A stretch of 64,000 bases of DNA from Dittrichia graveolens. Taxonomy: Eukaryota > Streptophyta > Magnoliopsida > Asterales > Asteraceae. Below are positions 34,685 through 46,594 of this stretch, one piece after another; within the stretch, counting starts at the first letter, position 1, and each line of letters opens with the position of its first letter. The DNA lies in the NCBI GenBank assembly GCA_038502395.1, contig JARJIL010000003.1, positions 9,188,001 to 9,252,000 on the forward strand. Reading direction: 5' to 3'. The translations under genes and the position numbers were made by a program. The notes beneath the pieces were generated by a model that saw nothing but the letters and a program-made list of their open reading frames with translations, ran no database searches and had not been told where the DNA came from.

Positions 34685-36280
34685 AAACTAATAGTTAGAT
34701 ACAATAACATTGTTAAAGAAAAAAGTTACAATTTATAATATTTAAAAGGTCTTGATAGTTTATTTACATAATGTTTATCTTAATATATAATGATTATATG
34801 TTATCTCTTAATATAAATAAAAAAACTAACATTCGTTTATTATTATTTTGCATTAAACATTTATCGTCACCTATGTAGTACACCAGACGCTTAGCTAGAT
34901 TTTATTCAAATTAAAGTCTAAGTTAAATCTAATTTGAAACAAAGAAAAATCAAAAGTGGATTTCAATTTTTACAAAAATGGATGATTAAGATTTAACAAT
35001 TAATTTTTTTTATGTAAATCGATGCTTATAATTATCTAATAAATTTTATTCATTCTTAGTCTTTATTTATATTAGAAAATTACAAAGAAACATGAAATAA
35101 AATGTTAGTTATATTTGAAAATTAAAAATAATAGTTGGTTGTCATATGAATGTTAAAGTTATTCCTTAATTTCATTTATAATTTTATATGTTATTTTTGT
35201 TTTTTATTTTAACTTTACACGTACATGTTGATACCCACGCATACACAAAGCCACGTAGATATGTGTACTTGTATGTATGTAGTTTGGACTAATTGTATCT
35301 TTTACGTTATGGTTAAATATAGTTAATTATGTTTTCTTATAAACATAAAAATATGTCTCAAGTTTATTTTTTTAGAAAACATTACTAGTCATTTTTTTAC
35401 CATCACTTACGGAGTTACGGGTCTAAACCATAGGATTCATTGTGATTAGTGTAAGTTTGTGGGGCTCCAACTCAATCCCAATTAGTTATGAGAGGAGTAG
35501 TTCAGTACTCTTGTTTTGATACCATGTGGCCTTTGACCAACCACGGGTGAATCTTGCTTTGAAACCATATAAGTTTGTGGAGTTTCAACTCAAAACCAAT
35601 TGATTACGAGAGGAGTAGCCCAAAACCTTTATTAAGCAAATTACAAAGTTGCTTTCCGTTCGATATGAACCATTACTCAACAATGAATACGTTCTACTTG
35701 TGTTGCTTAATACTAATCGTTGCAAAATTATTTTGAACATGTATATTTTGGTTCACAATATGCATGGGTTTCACCAAACAAGTGTACTCTACAAAATATA
35801 TGGGTAGCTAATAAAGAAGTAAATATTAATTTAATTCACATATATTAGTGTTTGTTGTACCATAAGAATATTTCTTGAAGTATCCAAACTACGCACATAA
35901 AATATTCATTAATTGTCATAAAAGATGTATATAAGTTATGAATAAATAATGCAATGAAATTTGGCTTAGCATTCTAAGTTATGTTTTAAAACATGGTAAA
36001 AAAAGATACTTAGAGTTTTTTTAATTTCTTAATTGAAATATTAATTATTATATTCTTCTGTCGGAAATATCAAGATTTTATTTACACCTGAAAAGGATTA
36101 TCTTTTTTTTACCTTTTTCGAAAGTTATTTGTTAACAAGGATGATGTGGTATTTTGTTTGTGAGGTGTTATTTTATAAAACAAAAAAGTTTAAGAAAGTT
36201 TCTTTGAAAGTTATTTGAAAACAAATATTAATTTGTTTATTTATGTCTTTCCAAAAATACTTAAGAGTCTTTTTTCCACG
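34685..36280. other. AT-rich spacer with a diverged direct repeat
   Basis: No gene. Two diverged units beginning TAAGTTTGTGG(G/A)G near 35453 and 35567, each ending GAGAGGAGTAG, lie 114 bp apart; this wording is known to me from plant LTR elements but no termini are found. An inverted family Q fragment lies at about 34880-35060. Confidence 0.45.
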
Positions 36281-36282
36281 TA

Positions 36283-36600
36283 CTAGCATTAACCCGTAAT
36301 GCAGCGTGACGAATAGTTTGTGCTTAAATGTTAATATTATATCTGATTTCAAGAATGTGAGAGTATGATCAATATCATATCTGTTTTTTTCACCTTTTTT
36401 ATTATCTTTATTTCTCTTTTTTTCCTATCAACTCTTTTATTGATTTCTAAAATAATTTTTGAAAAACAATAAATAAAGAAATCTACTTTTGAAAATTTTG
36501 TTGATGTGACTGATTTAACGAAAATTAGATTAACTGAACTCTTGGTGTTGTGTTTAATGAGTTGTTAAAAACAATTCCATAGTCTATACTCGATAAATTA
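36283..36600 (-). mobile_element. Helitron-like 3' end and partial repeat copy
   Basis: On the minus strand the block ends CATTACGGGTTAATGCTAG followed by T, the CTAG|T pattern of a Helitron terminus, preceded by a weak GC hairpin. Inward it carries the same pyrimidine-rich/A-rich blocks as the repeats at 8225 and 12355. Confidence 0.4.
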
Positions 36601-36889
36601 GTTGAAGTAATTAACAATATTATTGATTGGATTATTATTTTAAGAGTTTGTAATATTTGCATAAAAACATATACTACTTAAAATTAAGTAGTCTTAAAAT
36701 TTTTTAAGAAAGAAAAAGTATAAGTAGTTCTTACCAATCTAAAATCAAGATAGAAATTAGGTATGAAAATCCTACTATTTTAATGACAAACTAAAAGAAC
36801 ACACTCGAAAAAGGGTCTACTCCCCACCCAATCCGTGTTCATTGTCGGAAGACAAATCCTAGATGAAAACCTGTTTCGAAATAAAGTTG

Positions 36890-38200
36890 TCTCATATTCC
36901 TAGTCTTTAAAGCTGATTTTAAAAAAGCATTTGACTCAATAAACTGGTTTTTCCTTTTTGGTATTTTTAAACAGATGGAGTTCTGGATTGAATAAGTGGA
37001 TCTCTTGATTCAAAGGATGTCTTTCCTCTGCAACCATTTCGGTATTGTTAAATGGCTCATCGACAAAGGAGTTTAAAATGAAAAGAGGTCTCCGGCAAGG
37101 GGACCCCTTATCCCCTTTCGTGTTTCTAATCGTTGAGGAAGCTTTGCAAGTTCTAATTGTTAAGGCAACAAAAAAGAAAATATTCAATGGATTATTCCTA
37201 AAAAACAAAGGTTCTAACTTATCACTATTTCAGTTTGTAGATGATGCTGTGTTTTTAAGGGATGGTCAAATTTTAATATTTCTCGATTGATTAGAACAAT
37301 TAATTGTTTTGAAGAGGCTTAGGCTTATTGTCATCTCAGAAATTTACGCGAGGTGGTTTTGGTGACTCAATCCCCCAAAAAAAAGTAGATTCTCAACTTG
37401 TAGCAATATAATAAAGATTTATTTCCAAGGTTGTTTGCATTAGAGTCCAACAAGGGATGTAAATAAGTTGAGCTATTCGTGAACTACTCGAGTTCGGATC
37501 GTTAAAAGCTTGAAATGAACCGAGTCTAAACGAGCTCGAGTTTAGATTTAGGCTCGTTTATTAAACGAGCTCGAGTCCGAGCCTTGTATATTGGGCTCAT
37601 TTAAGCTTGCGAGCTTAAAGGAGCTTTGATATAATATTTATTTTTTATATTTTATTTATTACTTACGTAATTGTATTATATATTTTTATATCATTAAATA
37701 TGAAAAGTTCAAAACTCAAAATTTAAATTGTTTTTATATCATTAAATATGAAAATAATAAAAAAATAAAAAAATATTTCAAATTGTTCTTTATTTATTAT
37801 TTATATAATGTAAACTATTTTTAAAAAGAAAATAAACGAGCTTTAACGGTCATATCACGAGCTTCGTAAAACACTTCCTGAGCCGAGCTCGAGCCTTAAT
37901 TTACGAGCTCAAGCTTTTGTATTTTTAAAAGAATCTGACTCGATTAATGTAAAACTCGGATCGACTCGTTTACATTTCTAAATCCAACAAGGAGTATAGC
38001 ATTGCTGATCGGTGGGTGTTAGACTATGATCGGTGGACTGCAAATTTGGTTTGGGTTTGGCCCATTACAGGTAGAAACATGGAGGACCTTCACCTTGGGT
38101 ATTTGACTGAAGCCTTGGAGCATTACTCGATCTCTATTTGGATGCAATGTACGTAGGAGTAAGAAGGCGGGTTCTTTTTGGGTTAATTGGTTAACAAATA
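36890..38200 (+). pseudogene. LINE (non-LTR retrotransposon) reverse-transcriptase relic
   Basis: Frameshifted translation recovers ordered LINE reverse-transcriptase blocks: KADFKKAFDSINW (about 36910), FKMKRGLRQGDPLSPFVF (about 37073-37126), and LSLFQFVDDAVFL near 37220-37255, where the usual FADD is FVDD. Stops and frameshifts show it is dead. After the MITE at 37456-37982 the homology resumes with SIADRW..W.W at about 37996-38070, typical of sequence downstream of the LINE polymerase, so the two parts were once contiguous. The 5' and 3' ends are not defined. Confidence 0.8.
37456..37982. mobile_element. MITE with GATGTAAA ends inserted in the LINE relic
   Basis: About 527 bp starting GATGTAAATAAG and ending GTTTACATTTCTAA, flanked by a perfect 10-bp duplication TCCAACAAGG (37446-37455, 37983-37992). 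The interior carries CGAGCTCGAG/GAGCCGAGCTCG words near both ends. Non-coding. Confidence 0.8.
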
Positions 38201-38210
38201 TATGAATTAT

Positions 38211-39309
38211 CAGGGGCGTCATGTAAATTTTGAAGGCCCTGTACGAAGTGAAAAAGTGGGTCACTTATATATACACACACATATAAGCAAAAATGCATTA
38301 ATACTACGATATTTATTATATCAAAAACTAAAATAAAAGAAATATAGTAAAATAGATTATCCTATATAGTTAAATGAATCATAAAGTTCTCCTAGCATTA
38401 GTAGAAACAAAGTTATGAATCAATTCTTCATAAACAATAATCTTCAAGATATTGTTCTCAATAGCTATAATTGTCAATCCATTAAGCCTTACTTGTGACA
38501 TTTTAGACCGTAAGTATAGGATTTCAAACTTAAGTTTTGAGAAACTTTTATTTGCATATGCAACAGTTACTAGAATAATCAACAATGCTCTATATGCAAT
38601 AATTGCATTGGGAAAACAATCAACTTCTTACAAGTATTTTAAGACATCGTTAGATCGGATAATTTTCCCAGGTAAAATCTTGTCAAGCAGCTTCAAATTT
38701 ATATAAAATTCATTTGTATCAAGATTTAATCGTCAATCATACTTAAGTGCGGATTCAAAATGGCTACAACATGACTTAAGATCTTTTTAATCAAATTTCT
38801 TCAAATTTTTAGGAAGTAAAAAACCAAATACTTTTTTTAATCAAATTCCTTCAAATTTTTAGGAAACAAAAAACCAAATATTTTTTCATACTTTTGTACT
38901 ATTCAAATATGTTTTTAAGAGAAGCACTAGCTTGATCAACAATATATAAAAAATAGTTAACTTTATTATTCTCTTGAGCTGAAAATAAGACCACCTAATC
39001 ACTTTGGTTCTCATCAAATTATTTTTTTCTACAAACCTGCAGCCTTTGAGGGAATACCAGATCAATATTCATTTCAATGACAAGTTCCTTAGCATTATCA
39101 ATAGCCTTAGATAACCATGTTTCTCTGAACTCCTTGAAGTATTCGATAATATGTTCACTTCTTTAATATATTAATCAAAACATGAGCTTTCTAAAATTTT
39201 ATTTTTTAAATTGTGAGCGTTAAAAAATGTAATATATATAAAAGTGGGCCCCCTTTAAAATGTGGACTCTATGCGGCCGTATCTCCTGCACTCACCCAAA
39301 GACACCCCT
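38211..39309 (-). mobile_element. hAT element with decayed transposase
   Basis: Ends CAGGGGCGTC and GACACCCCT are hAT-like, with the 8-bp duplication ATGAATTA (38202-38209, 39310-39317). The minus strand encodes a hAT dimerisation segment at about 38379-38640: DCFPNAIIAYRALL, then VTVAYANKSFSKLKF and MSQVRLNGLTIIAIE, matching the C-terminus of zinc-finger MYM1-like plant hAT transposases (usual ASAERSFSKLK here is AYANKSFSKLK). Upstream (38640-39060) is degraded with stops. A fossil, no longer functional. Confidence 0.75.
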
Positions 39310-39570
39310 ATGAATTACGTGTAATCTTTGGTTGATTATATATATAATAAGGTGGAGTGAGGTTATTGTTGTAGACTTGTAGTATCGCATCTTTGGTATG
39401 CTAGTTGAAAAGGTAGAGACCAGATTTGAGAGATTATTCTTCAAGTAAGACTAAAATACAAAAAGTTAAAAAAATGTAGTTTTTGCATATTTGTACATAA
39501 AAAGTTCCTTTTCAATTACGTTGTTAAGTATACTCATTAATATTTATCAAATTAATTAAATATTATAATA

Positions 39571-41951
39571 CTAGTTTATAGACCCGTGTACGCACGAGTT
39601 TTAGTCTATTAGAGAAGTAAACTTGAAATGCATTAAAATCAAATAGAAAAATGTAAGTATTGTACATATACAAAAAATTTCAAATACGTACATAAGAAAC
39701 CAAATTAAATTTATTTTGAAGTACTTTATACACAAGTAAACTTTAAAAATAACATAATTGAATATAAAACACGTTTCAAGTATGTAGATAACGACCAAAC
39801 TATTAAAACTGATAGATAAAAAATAAAAATTAGACATACAAATAGTTTAAAATATATACAAAACAACAAAAACACACCGGAAGTTTAAGCATGCTCATAT
39901 CATAGATCATAACATTTCACAAATCAGTCAATAAGCGATCTAGAAATAAGAAAAATTAGCGAATCTACTCAAGACACAAATTATTAAATCAAGTAAAAGC
40001 AACAACATTCTAATAAACAACCATCCTAGTTGATCAAACTGATCATCGGGAAAGAATAAAATGATAGAGAGTATAAACTATTAGATATAAAGAAAACTAA
40101 AAGTTTTTCATATTTAGAGAAAATGGAAATCAAAGTTTGCATAACTACTAACTTAGTGACGATTTAAGCGCACATATCTAAGAGAAAGAAAATAACATAT
40201 AGATTTGTACACACGAACATTACATGACTAAACCTGAAATATAACATAATCCAATAGAGAATTGTTTGATAATTTAATAAATCAAATTAGTTGATAAAGA
40301 GGCTCGTCTCTATGCTTAAATCTGCTACTAATGACCATATGTCTTACCTTTTGAACGGGTTCTATTGCATTTCCATTTCTAAAACCGAATTTTTGTATAC
40401 CTTGCAAGTAAAAGAAAAAAAAATAACGACTCACGTGTTAAATATTAAAAAATTAAGAATGGTTTCCAGTCTTGTGTATAAAAAGTTAACACTTCTATTT
40501 TAGTGTTACTTTTAGCTAACTACCTATTAAGAACAACTACCTTTACATCCCTGAATTTAGATTTTTAAATATATAATATATCATTTTTAATGATACATTT
40601 TATTTAAACCGTATTTTATAAAAAGTTTCATACATCTTTTTAATAAGATTGAAAATGCTTTAAAATCAATAACTAAACACTTTGAATAGCGTACTCAAGT
40701 TGATCACTCAGCTCATCATCATAATCCCAAAAAAACCCACCCAGCTAAACAAAAAATTACATACTCACTACTATTAATGGATAACAAAAAATTAAAAATA
40801 TACTAATTTTAAAAAAGTGTCATATTATAATAAAATTTATACCAAAACGTAGATAAAAATTATTCGGTTGCAATTATATAATTATTTTTTCTCTAAACAA
40901 AATATATCATAAGTTACTAAACATAATTATAATTAATTACATTAAAATACAAATTTTATAAAAACCTCTCACATTTTCTTAAAAGCCTATTACATGTTTC
41001 ATAAAACACCCTCACAATTTTCATCCCCTTCTCCCAATTCATTTAAAATTGAATTTATAGATGTTTTCATTTAATGTTTTCATGCATCAATCAATCTTAT
41101 AGATAACTCTAACACTGTTTGTAATCTTAAGCCATTGTCCTCATACTTAACTGAGCTTAATTGGTATGCACCATCTTCAAACCTCTAATTTCTTAAAACT
41201 TCACTTAATAAATCTGTTATACTTGAAATGCTGCAGGTATAGTAGTTGATGCATGCATGGAAATTAAAAAGTTAAAAGGTAACTTGAAAAACCATTTTTC
41301 TACATATTAATTAGCTCACAAAACTTATCACAAACCACTCAAGTGAGATCATTTAGTTAGACTATTTATACCAAGTAATCTAAACAACTTCAAAAACACA
41401 TATAAGTGTAAGACTTAATTATACCAAGTAATCTAAACAACTCATTATCAAATATATACAAACACAGTTGGCTTAACAAGAAGGTATTAAGTGTAGCTAG
41501 CCTTAATTTGTTGTGTAGCCCAATAGCATGATACCCGCGTAATGCGACGGCAACGAATAATTTCTACTCGTTAACATGTCCGTTTTCAAGACGTATGGAA
41601 TACAATATATTCATGTAATACAGTGACAACGAATAATTTTCGTTTGGTGACATGTCGATTTTCTTTATCCTTTTTCCATTTTTGTTCTCCATAATGGAAA
41701 AAAAGGTTATGAAAATATTTTTTTAATAGTTAAGTTCATTTGTATTGGCTTTGACTTTTATAAAAATTGTATTGACTTTGATTTTCTTAAATATGTAAAG
41801 TTTAGTTATTAAAATGAAATATAAGAATCTTATTAAATATATCTAATTGTTACTCAATTTAGTTTATATGAGTGGTAATTTAGAAATTTCAAAACACTTA
41901 AAATTTAAAAGTTTAAGCAAAAGGCGTAAATGTTTTATAATATAGTATAGA
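39571..41951 (-). mobile_element. Helitron-like element(s), minus strand
   Basis: The 3' terminus at 39571 shows hallmark structure on the minus strand: a 6-bp stem hairpin (CTCGTG CGTA CACGGG, 39583-39598), 8-12 nt, then CTAG followed by T. A candidate 5' end TCTATACTATATTATAAAA, preceded by A, lies at 41951. Between them is AT-rich non-coding sequence, and a second 3'-end-like GCGGG motif sits near 41535, so this may be two elements of about 0.4 and 1-2 kb. No Rep/helicase was seen. Confidence 0.45.
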
Positions 41952-42589
41952 TATCATCATCCCATTACAACAAGCGGCCTCATAGAGACCAGTTCAAAAG
42001 CTCATATGGGCTAGTTTTTGGAACATCTCTATGCGGAGACTGCCGGAGAGATCTCTATTTGAAAATCAATAAAGACCGGTTTCAAAATTGCTTTTTATAC
42101 TGTAATATAAATATCATTTTTAGCTTAATAACTGGTCTCTATTTTCTTAATAATGATTATTTTTAAGCTAAAAAACGTTTATGAAGTATTGATGTATAGA
42201 GATTCATATAACAACCTTACTTAAATAAGATATTTCTATAGACTCGTACCCTGTATTCTTGATTCCTTTCAAGATTCATGTATCACATAAAAAATTAATG
42301 CTAAAGCAAGCAAGAGCATCCACATTTTTAGAACTGGTCTATACTAATTATAAACGTATTTTATATCATTGGAGCAGTCGAAGATGGAGAGAGTTAATTT
42401 ATACAAAATTAAGTTATTATTTGTTTATAAAAAATGGTTTTATCTATGTCCCATATTTTTAGACCTGTTTTTTTAATTTTAAACTTTGGCTCGAATTCTC
42501 CTACGTTTTTATAAAAAAGAAAAAAAAGAAAAGAGAAGAAGAGAAGAAAAGCACGCCTGCATCTTTTTTATTAAATGTGTGTTGTAGTA
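41952..42589. other. Intergenic stretch
   Basis: No gene recognised. A short inverted motif AGAGACC(A/G)GTT appears twice near 41983 and 42071. Confidence 0.4.
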
Positions 42590-42598
42590 ATGAATTAT

Positions 42599-42906
42599 GG
42601 GAAAAATGAATGAAAATACAAGTAACTTTATCTTAATTATCATTGTATATAATCAACTTTAAATTCTTAAAAATAATACAACCAACTTTCATAATTCACT
42701 CATTGTATGCAAACAATTTTTTTCTGTGTCTAGTATTTAGCTACCATTGTATACAATAAACTTTTCTATAATTTTCATTGTATACAACAACTTGCATACA
42801 ACGGGAGGATTATAAAAGTTGATTGTATTATTTTAAAAAAAAATAAAGTTGATTGTATACAATGATAATTAAGACAAGGTTCATTGTATTTTCATGCAAT
42901 TTACCC
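42599..42906. mobile_element. MULE-like MITE, family M
   Basis: 308 bp element nearly identical in layout to 28099-28404: ends GGGAAAAATGAATGAAAATAC and GTATTTTCATGCAATTTACCC, perfect 9-bp duplication ATGAATTAT (42590-42598, 42907-42915). It sits about 420 bp upstream of the Ole e 1-like start codon. Confidence 0.85.
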
Positions 42907-43179
42907 ATGAATTATTCACCGAATATTTGATACGTTTACGCCCATAACATAATATTGGAGAAGTAACGCCAATCCTTTTTCCTACTCAACTTTCCACTAA
43001 TCGATATGTTATTATTTATTATAATAATAATAATAATAATATTATATATAATGATTATTGACTAATTAAAATATATATAAAACTAAAATTGATCAATACA
43101 AGCATATATAGAAAATGGTTCGCACGTCGCAAGTAGTTCCAATCCACTTCGATTCAAAGTTTTGTCAATGCCTTAGTTA

Positions 43180-43184
<5 letters not shown>

Positions 43185-43211
<27 letters not shown>
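43185..43211 (+). promoter_or_regulatory. TA-repeat, possible TATA region of the Ole e 1-like gene
   Basis: A (TA)n run ends about 117 bp before the start codon at 43328, where a TATA box would be expected. It could equally be a plain microsatellite. Confidence 0.35.
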
Positions 43212-43327
43212 GATATAGACACATAAATGCAATTTTGTAGCACTCATATCTTCAATATCATACAACCTACCTTCAAATTTATTTCTTTCCCACTTGAAAA
43301 AAAAACAAAGGACGAAGTAAAGTATAT

Positions 43328-44762
43328 ATGAAGATGGTTTGGTCGTTGGTGTTGCTCCTCGCCACCACGGCGTTGATGAGTGTAGTTGAATGTTACCAGG
43401 AAATCCCGACAAGTGGTAATGGTGGTGGTGGAGTGATACGTGTTGGTGGCAAAGTGCTTTGCCAAGATTGTACCGCGGGTTGGAATGAATGGGTTAACGG
43501 GAATAAACCTATTGAAGGTAACACATAACTATATAACTTGTTACATATATTTTACCTTTAATCTTTGATCTTCTAATATAAATAATAAAATAATTTAAAT
43601 AAATTTATTAGATAATCTTAACTATTGATTTGGATAAAAATTAAATCTGAACAATCTGTTTTCATAAAAATTGAAATCTAATTTTAACTTTTCTGGATTA
43701 ATTTTGACTTCAATTTTAATCAAAAATATTATAGAATATTTATGACTTTTTTTAACTTTAAAATATCATTTTCGAACACATTGATTTACAAATATCATTT
43801 TTAGCTTTTATAACATCTCAAAATATCAAATTTAACCAAATTCTTAATTTTTTTAATATATTTTATATCATTTCAAATTCTTTTTAATCATAACAAATAA
43901 ATACGTTATCAATTTCCAAAACGGGGACGTAAAAGATCAACTTTATAAACCTTGTTTACTTATTTGAAAACTAATAGCAAAATTTTAGCGAAAATGTAAA
44001 TCTAAAAAACATTTAGGTGTAAAGTGAAAATAATAAGAAAAAACTATTTTTACACACTTGTATATATAATATATATAGCACATCTCTTGACATATTTGTA
44101 GAATACCTAAAACAACGTATATATATAGCCTTTTGACATACTTTCTTTGTCTATTTTATACTAAAAACGAGTCAAATTAGCGAAATTTGAATTGTTTTTA
44201 ATAATATTTAAAGATACCAAAAAAATAGAATTCATATATATACAGTCGAGCATCTTGTACAGACTTATTAAGGTTGTTCATTGTATTTTTATTCTTGAAC
44301 ATAATATACTTTTATAAATTACAAATTATTTTTAATTAAGATCAAACATGAACAAATTAATTATATGTTATAATTAGCCTTATTTTTGTTCTTTTAATTT
44401 TTCTAGGTTGTATAGTTTCCGTGACATGCATGGATGATAGAAAAAGGATTATTTACTACGGAAGTGATAAGACTGATAAAGCCGGAGAATTTGAGGTCAC
44501 CATTAACAAATACATCTATGGAAAAAAGATAAAACCCGAATATTGTTTCACAAGGCTCGTCTCTTCGCCCGACCCAGTTTGCAACATTCCTACTGATTTT
44601 GCTGGAGGCAAGACCGGGGTGAAGCTTGGCCGCCCGACCATGGTGTACCGAGATATGATCAAGCACGTCCTTGGCCCGTTCTATTATACAACACCTATGT
44701 GCGATGAACCGGATAGTAATGATAACGATGATGATTCATACGGGAAGCAAAAAGATGACTGA
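43328..44762 (+). CDS. Pollen Ole e 1 / extensin-like secreted protein
   Basis: Two exons, 43328-43517 and 44407-44762, join in frame to 181 residues. A signal peptide (VWSLVLLLATTALMSVVEC) is followed by the Ole e 1 signature: VGGKVLCQDCTAGWNEW, a second conserved Cys block VSVTCMDDRKR, then YGSDKTDKAGEF and a late CNIP motif. The tail is acidic (DSNDNDDDS). Family members are small disulphide-bonded extracellular or cell-wall proteins, often in pollen, roots or elongating tissue; the exact role is unknown. The 889 bp intron contains an AT-rich family Q repeat (about 43555-43900). The ATG at 43328 was chosen because it leads straight into the signal peptide; M3 is an alternative. Confidence 0.9.
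43555..43900. repeat. Family Q AT-rich repeat in the Ole e 1-like intron
   Basis: Matches 30540-30870 in word order over about 330 bp. It makes up over a third of the gene's only intron. Ends not defined. Confidence 0.5.
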
Positions 44763-45060
44763 TTCAGTATTTTATATATATTCGAATGATTAAATTATGA
44801 ATTTATCATTTTACTTTTGTATGTTGTTTTCAAATATAACCGAGAGATGATGTAAAATGTAGAAAAGGTTTGGTCAAAATTAAGTATCTTAATTAACTGA
44901 GTGTTACAAGTTGTTTGTTTAGTGTTTTACGTAAACTATATCACTAATTTATGTATTTGTTACCCTAATCATGGATTATTATTATTTTATTAATTTCTCT
45001 TAAAATGCTCGTATTGTGGGTTATTACGAAGAAAAGCCTTGTTTGGTTCGCTGATTTCCT

Positions 45061-45573
45061 TTTTTTTAAATGGCAAAGCTTGTAATATTAAAACTAGCAA
45101 GTTGCTAGAAAAGGAAATTTATATAAGAGATTCTACAAGAGGATTTACACACCAATTAATCCACAATAGTTTCCTATTTAGGTTCCCTCTAGAATTTAGC
45201 CAAAAAAACGTTGCGCTTTGCAAGAAGCCAACTAGCATCGCCGGTGGCGTCACCTTTTCTTCAAAGATCTTAGCGTTCCTGTATGACCAGATAATTTAAC
45301 AGAAGATGAAAATCAAAGTTGAAAAGGCTTCAAGTCTAGAACCTTTGAAGCTCATGGAATTTCCCCACGAGATAAGAGATTGAATGGAAGTTGGTAAGTC
45401 AGTTTCAATATTCCACCACCTTCGAATAAACAAAAGCAGAGCTTTGGCCATCCCACATTTTAGGAACAGGTGTTCCTCTGTTTCAAAATTAGCGTCGCAT
45501 AGGGCACAACCAACACTTTCTAGATGTAGTCCTTTATTTAGTAGATTCCATCTTGTAGGTAGCCTAAGATGGT
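45061..45573 (-). mobile_element. 5'-truncated LINE insertion with zf-RVT relic
   Basis: The insertion is bounded by a 14-bp duplication TTCGCTGATTTCCT (45047-45060 and 45574-45587), with a short poly(A) tail on the minus strand (T-run at 45059-45067). It is 513 bp, so truncated at the 5' end. Minus-strand translation gives the LINE C-terminal zinc region: LPTRWNLLNKGL, then CALC and HLFLKC (C-x2-C-x7-H-x4-C), and further down IWSYRNAKIF and WINWCVNP, as at the end of plant LINE ORF2. One in-frame TAA (about 45296) breaks it. Confidence 0.88.
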
Positions 45574-45587
45574 TTCGCTGATTTCCT

Positions 45588-46594
45588 AACATTTGCATTT
45601 TAAATCCTGACAAAATAAGCATGAAATTTCAAACGATGAGATTTCCTTAAAATCTCAAGAAAACCTTTGAGTGATGGATGATATTTATCCTTTTTACCAA
45701 TCTATCGTTTTACACTTTGAACCTAAAGCCCAATCCAATGTTCCAATCTTCACACATTCTAGCTATAGGTAATTTGATTAGTTATATTATAATTCTAAAT
45801 GCTTAGGCCGTGATACAAAACGAACATGATTTATTATACCAACCAAACACTAAACAAGATTTAGAATATTACAAAATGCAATAATCCTTTAACAAAATGC
45901 AAATCAGTGAAAAATTTAATGTTGCATACGTGATTTCAAAAACACTCACTGATTATTTCAAAAACATAATATTGCTTACATGCAAGTTTAGAGATGACAA
46001 AGAATCAAAGTTGATACGTACTCCTCATGAATACGTGAATCTTGTTCTTATGAAATATCCGACTGGTTGGATTTAAACCTTAAAATTGTTTTGAATATGT
46101 GAATCTAGCCAAAAATCCGTTTATCTCTCCAATGGAACCGTGTAAAGGCAAGAGATCGAGAGAAGTCAACGAAAACTGGAATAGAAAGGAAGATAAATTC
46201 TATGAATAATATATATGCTTCTAGCAACACCTATTTTAGGTATTTTCACATTTACAAATACTTTAAATAAAAAGTATATTAGTTATTTCATTATTCACTC
46301 ATTAAGTATTTGCGAATATAGAAGCACCTATCATATGTATAGATACTTCTAACTACACAAATCATTTTCCATAAAATTATCATATCTTCGAAAATGATAA
46401 ATTACCATAGTACTTTTCAATATATGACGATAATATGGCATAATATTTTGCAAATTGATTAAAGGGTCCACTTGCTGGAGAAAGAACCTTCGGCCACACA
46501 AAAGCTGAAATAATAACATCATCTAATAAATTCTATAACCAGACGTATACCACCACTACTTCAAGCGTCAGTTTTGCTTAGCCACCTAAATCAT
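45588..46594. other. Upstream region of NdhT
   Basis: About 1 kb of unremarkable AT-rich sequence between the LINE and the NdhT start; it must contain the NdhT promoter. No clear TATA box was chosen. Confidence 0.4.

Noticed and set aside
46574..46594. Upstream extension of ndhT to a TTG codon
   Set aside because: The first ATG (46595) gives a normal transit-peptide start; TTG initiation is not expected for a nuclear plant gene.
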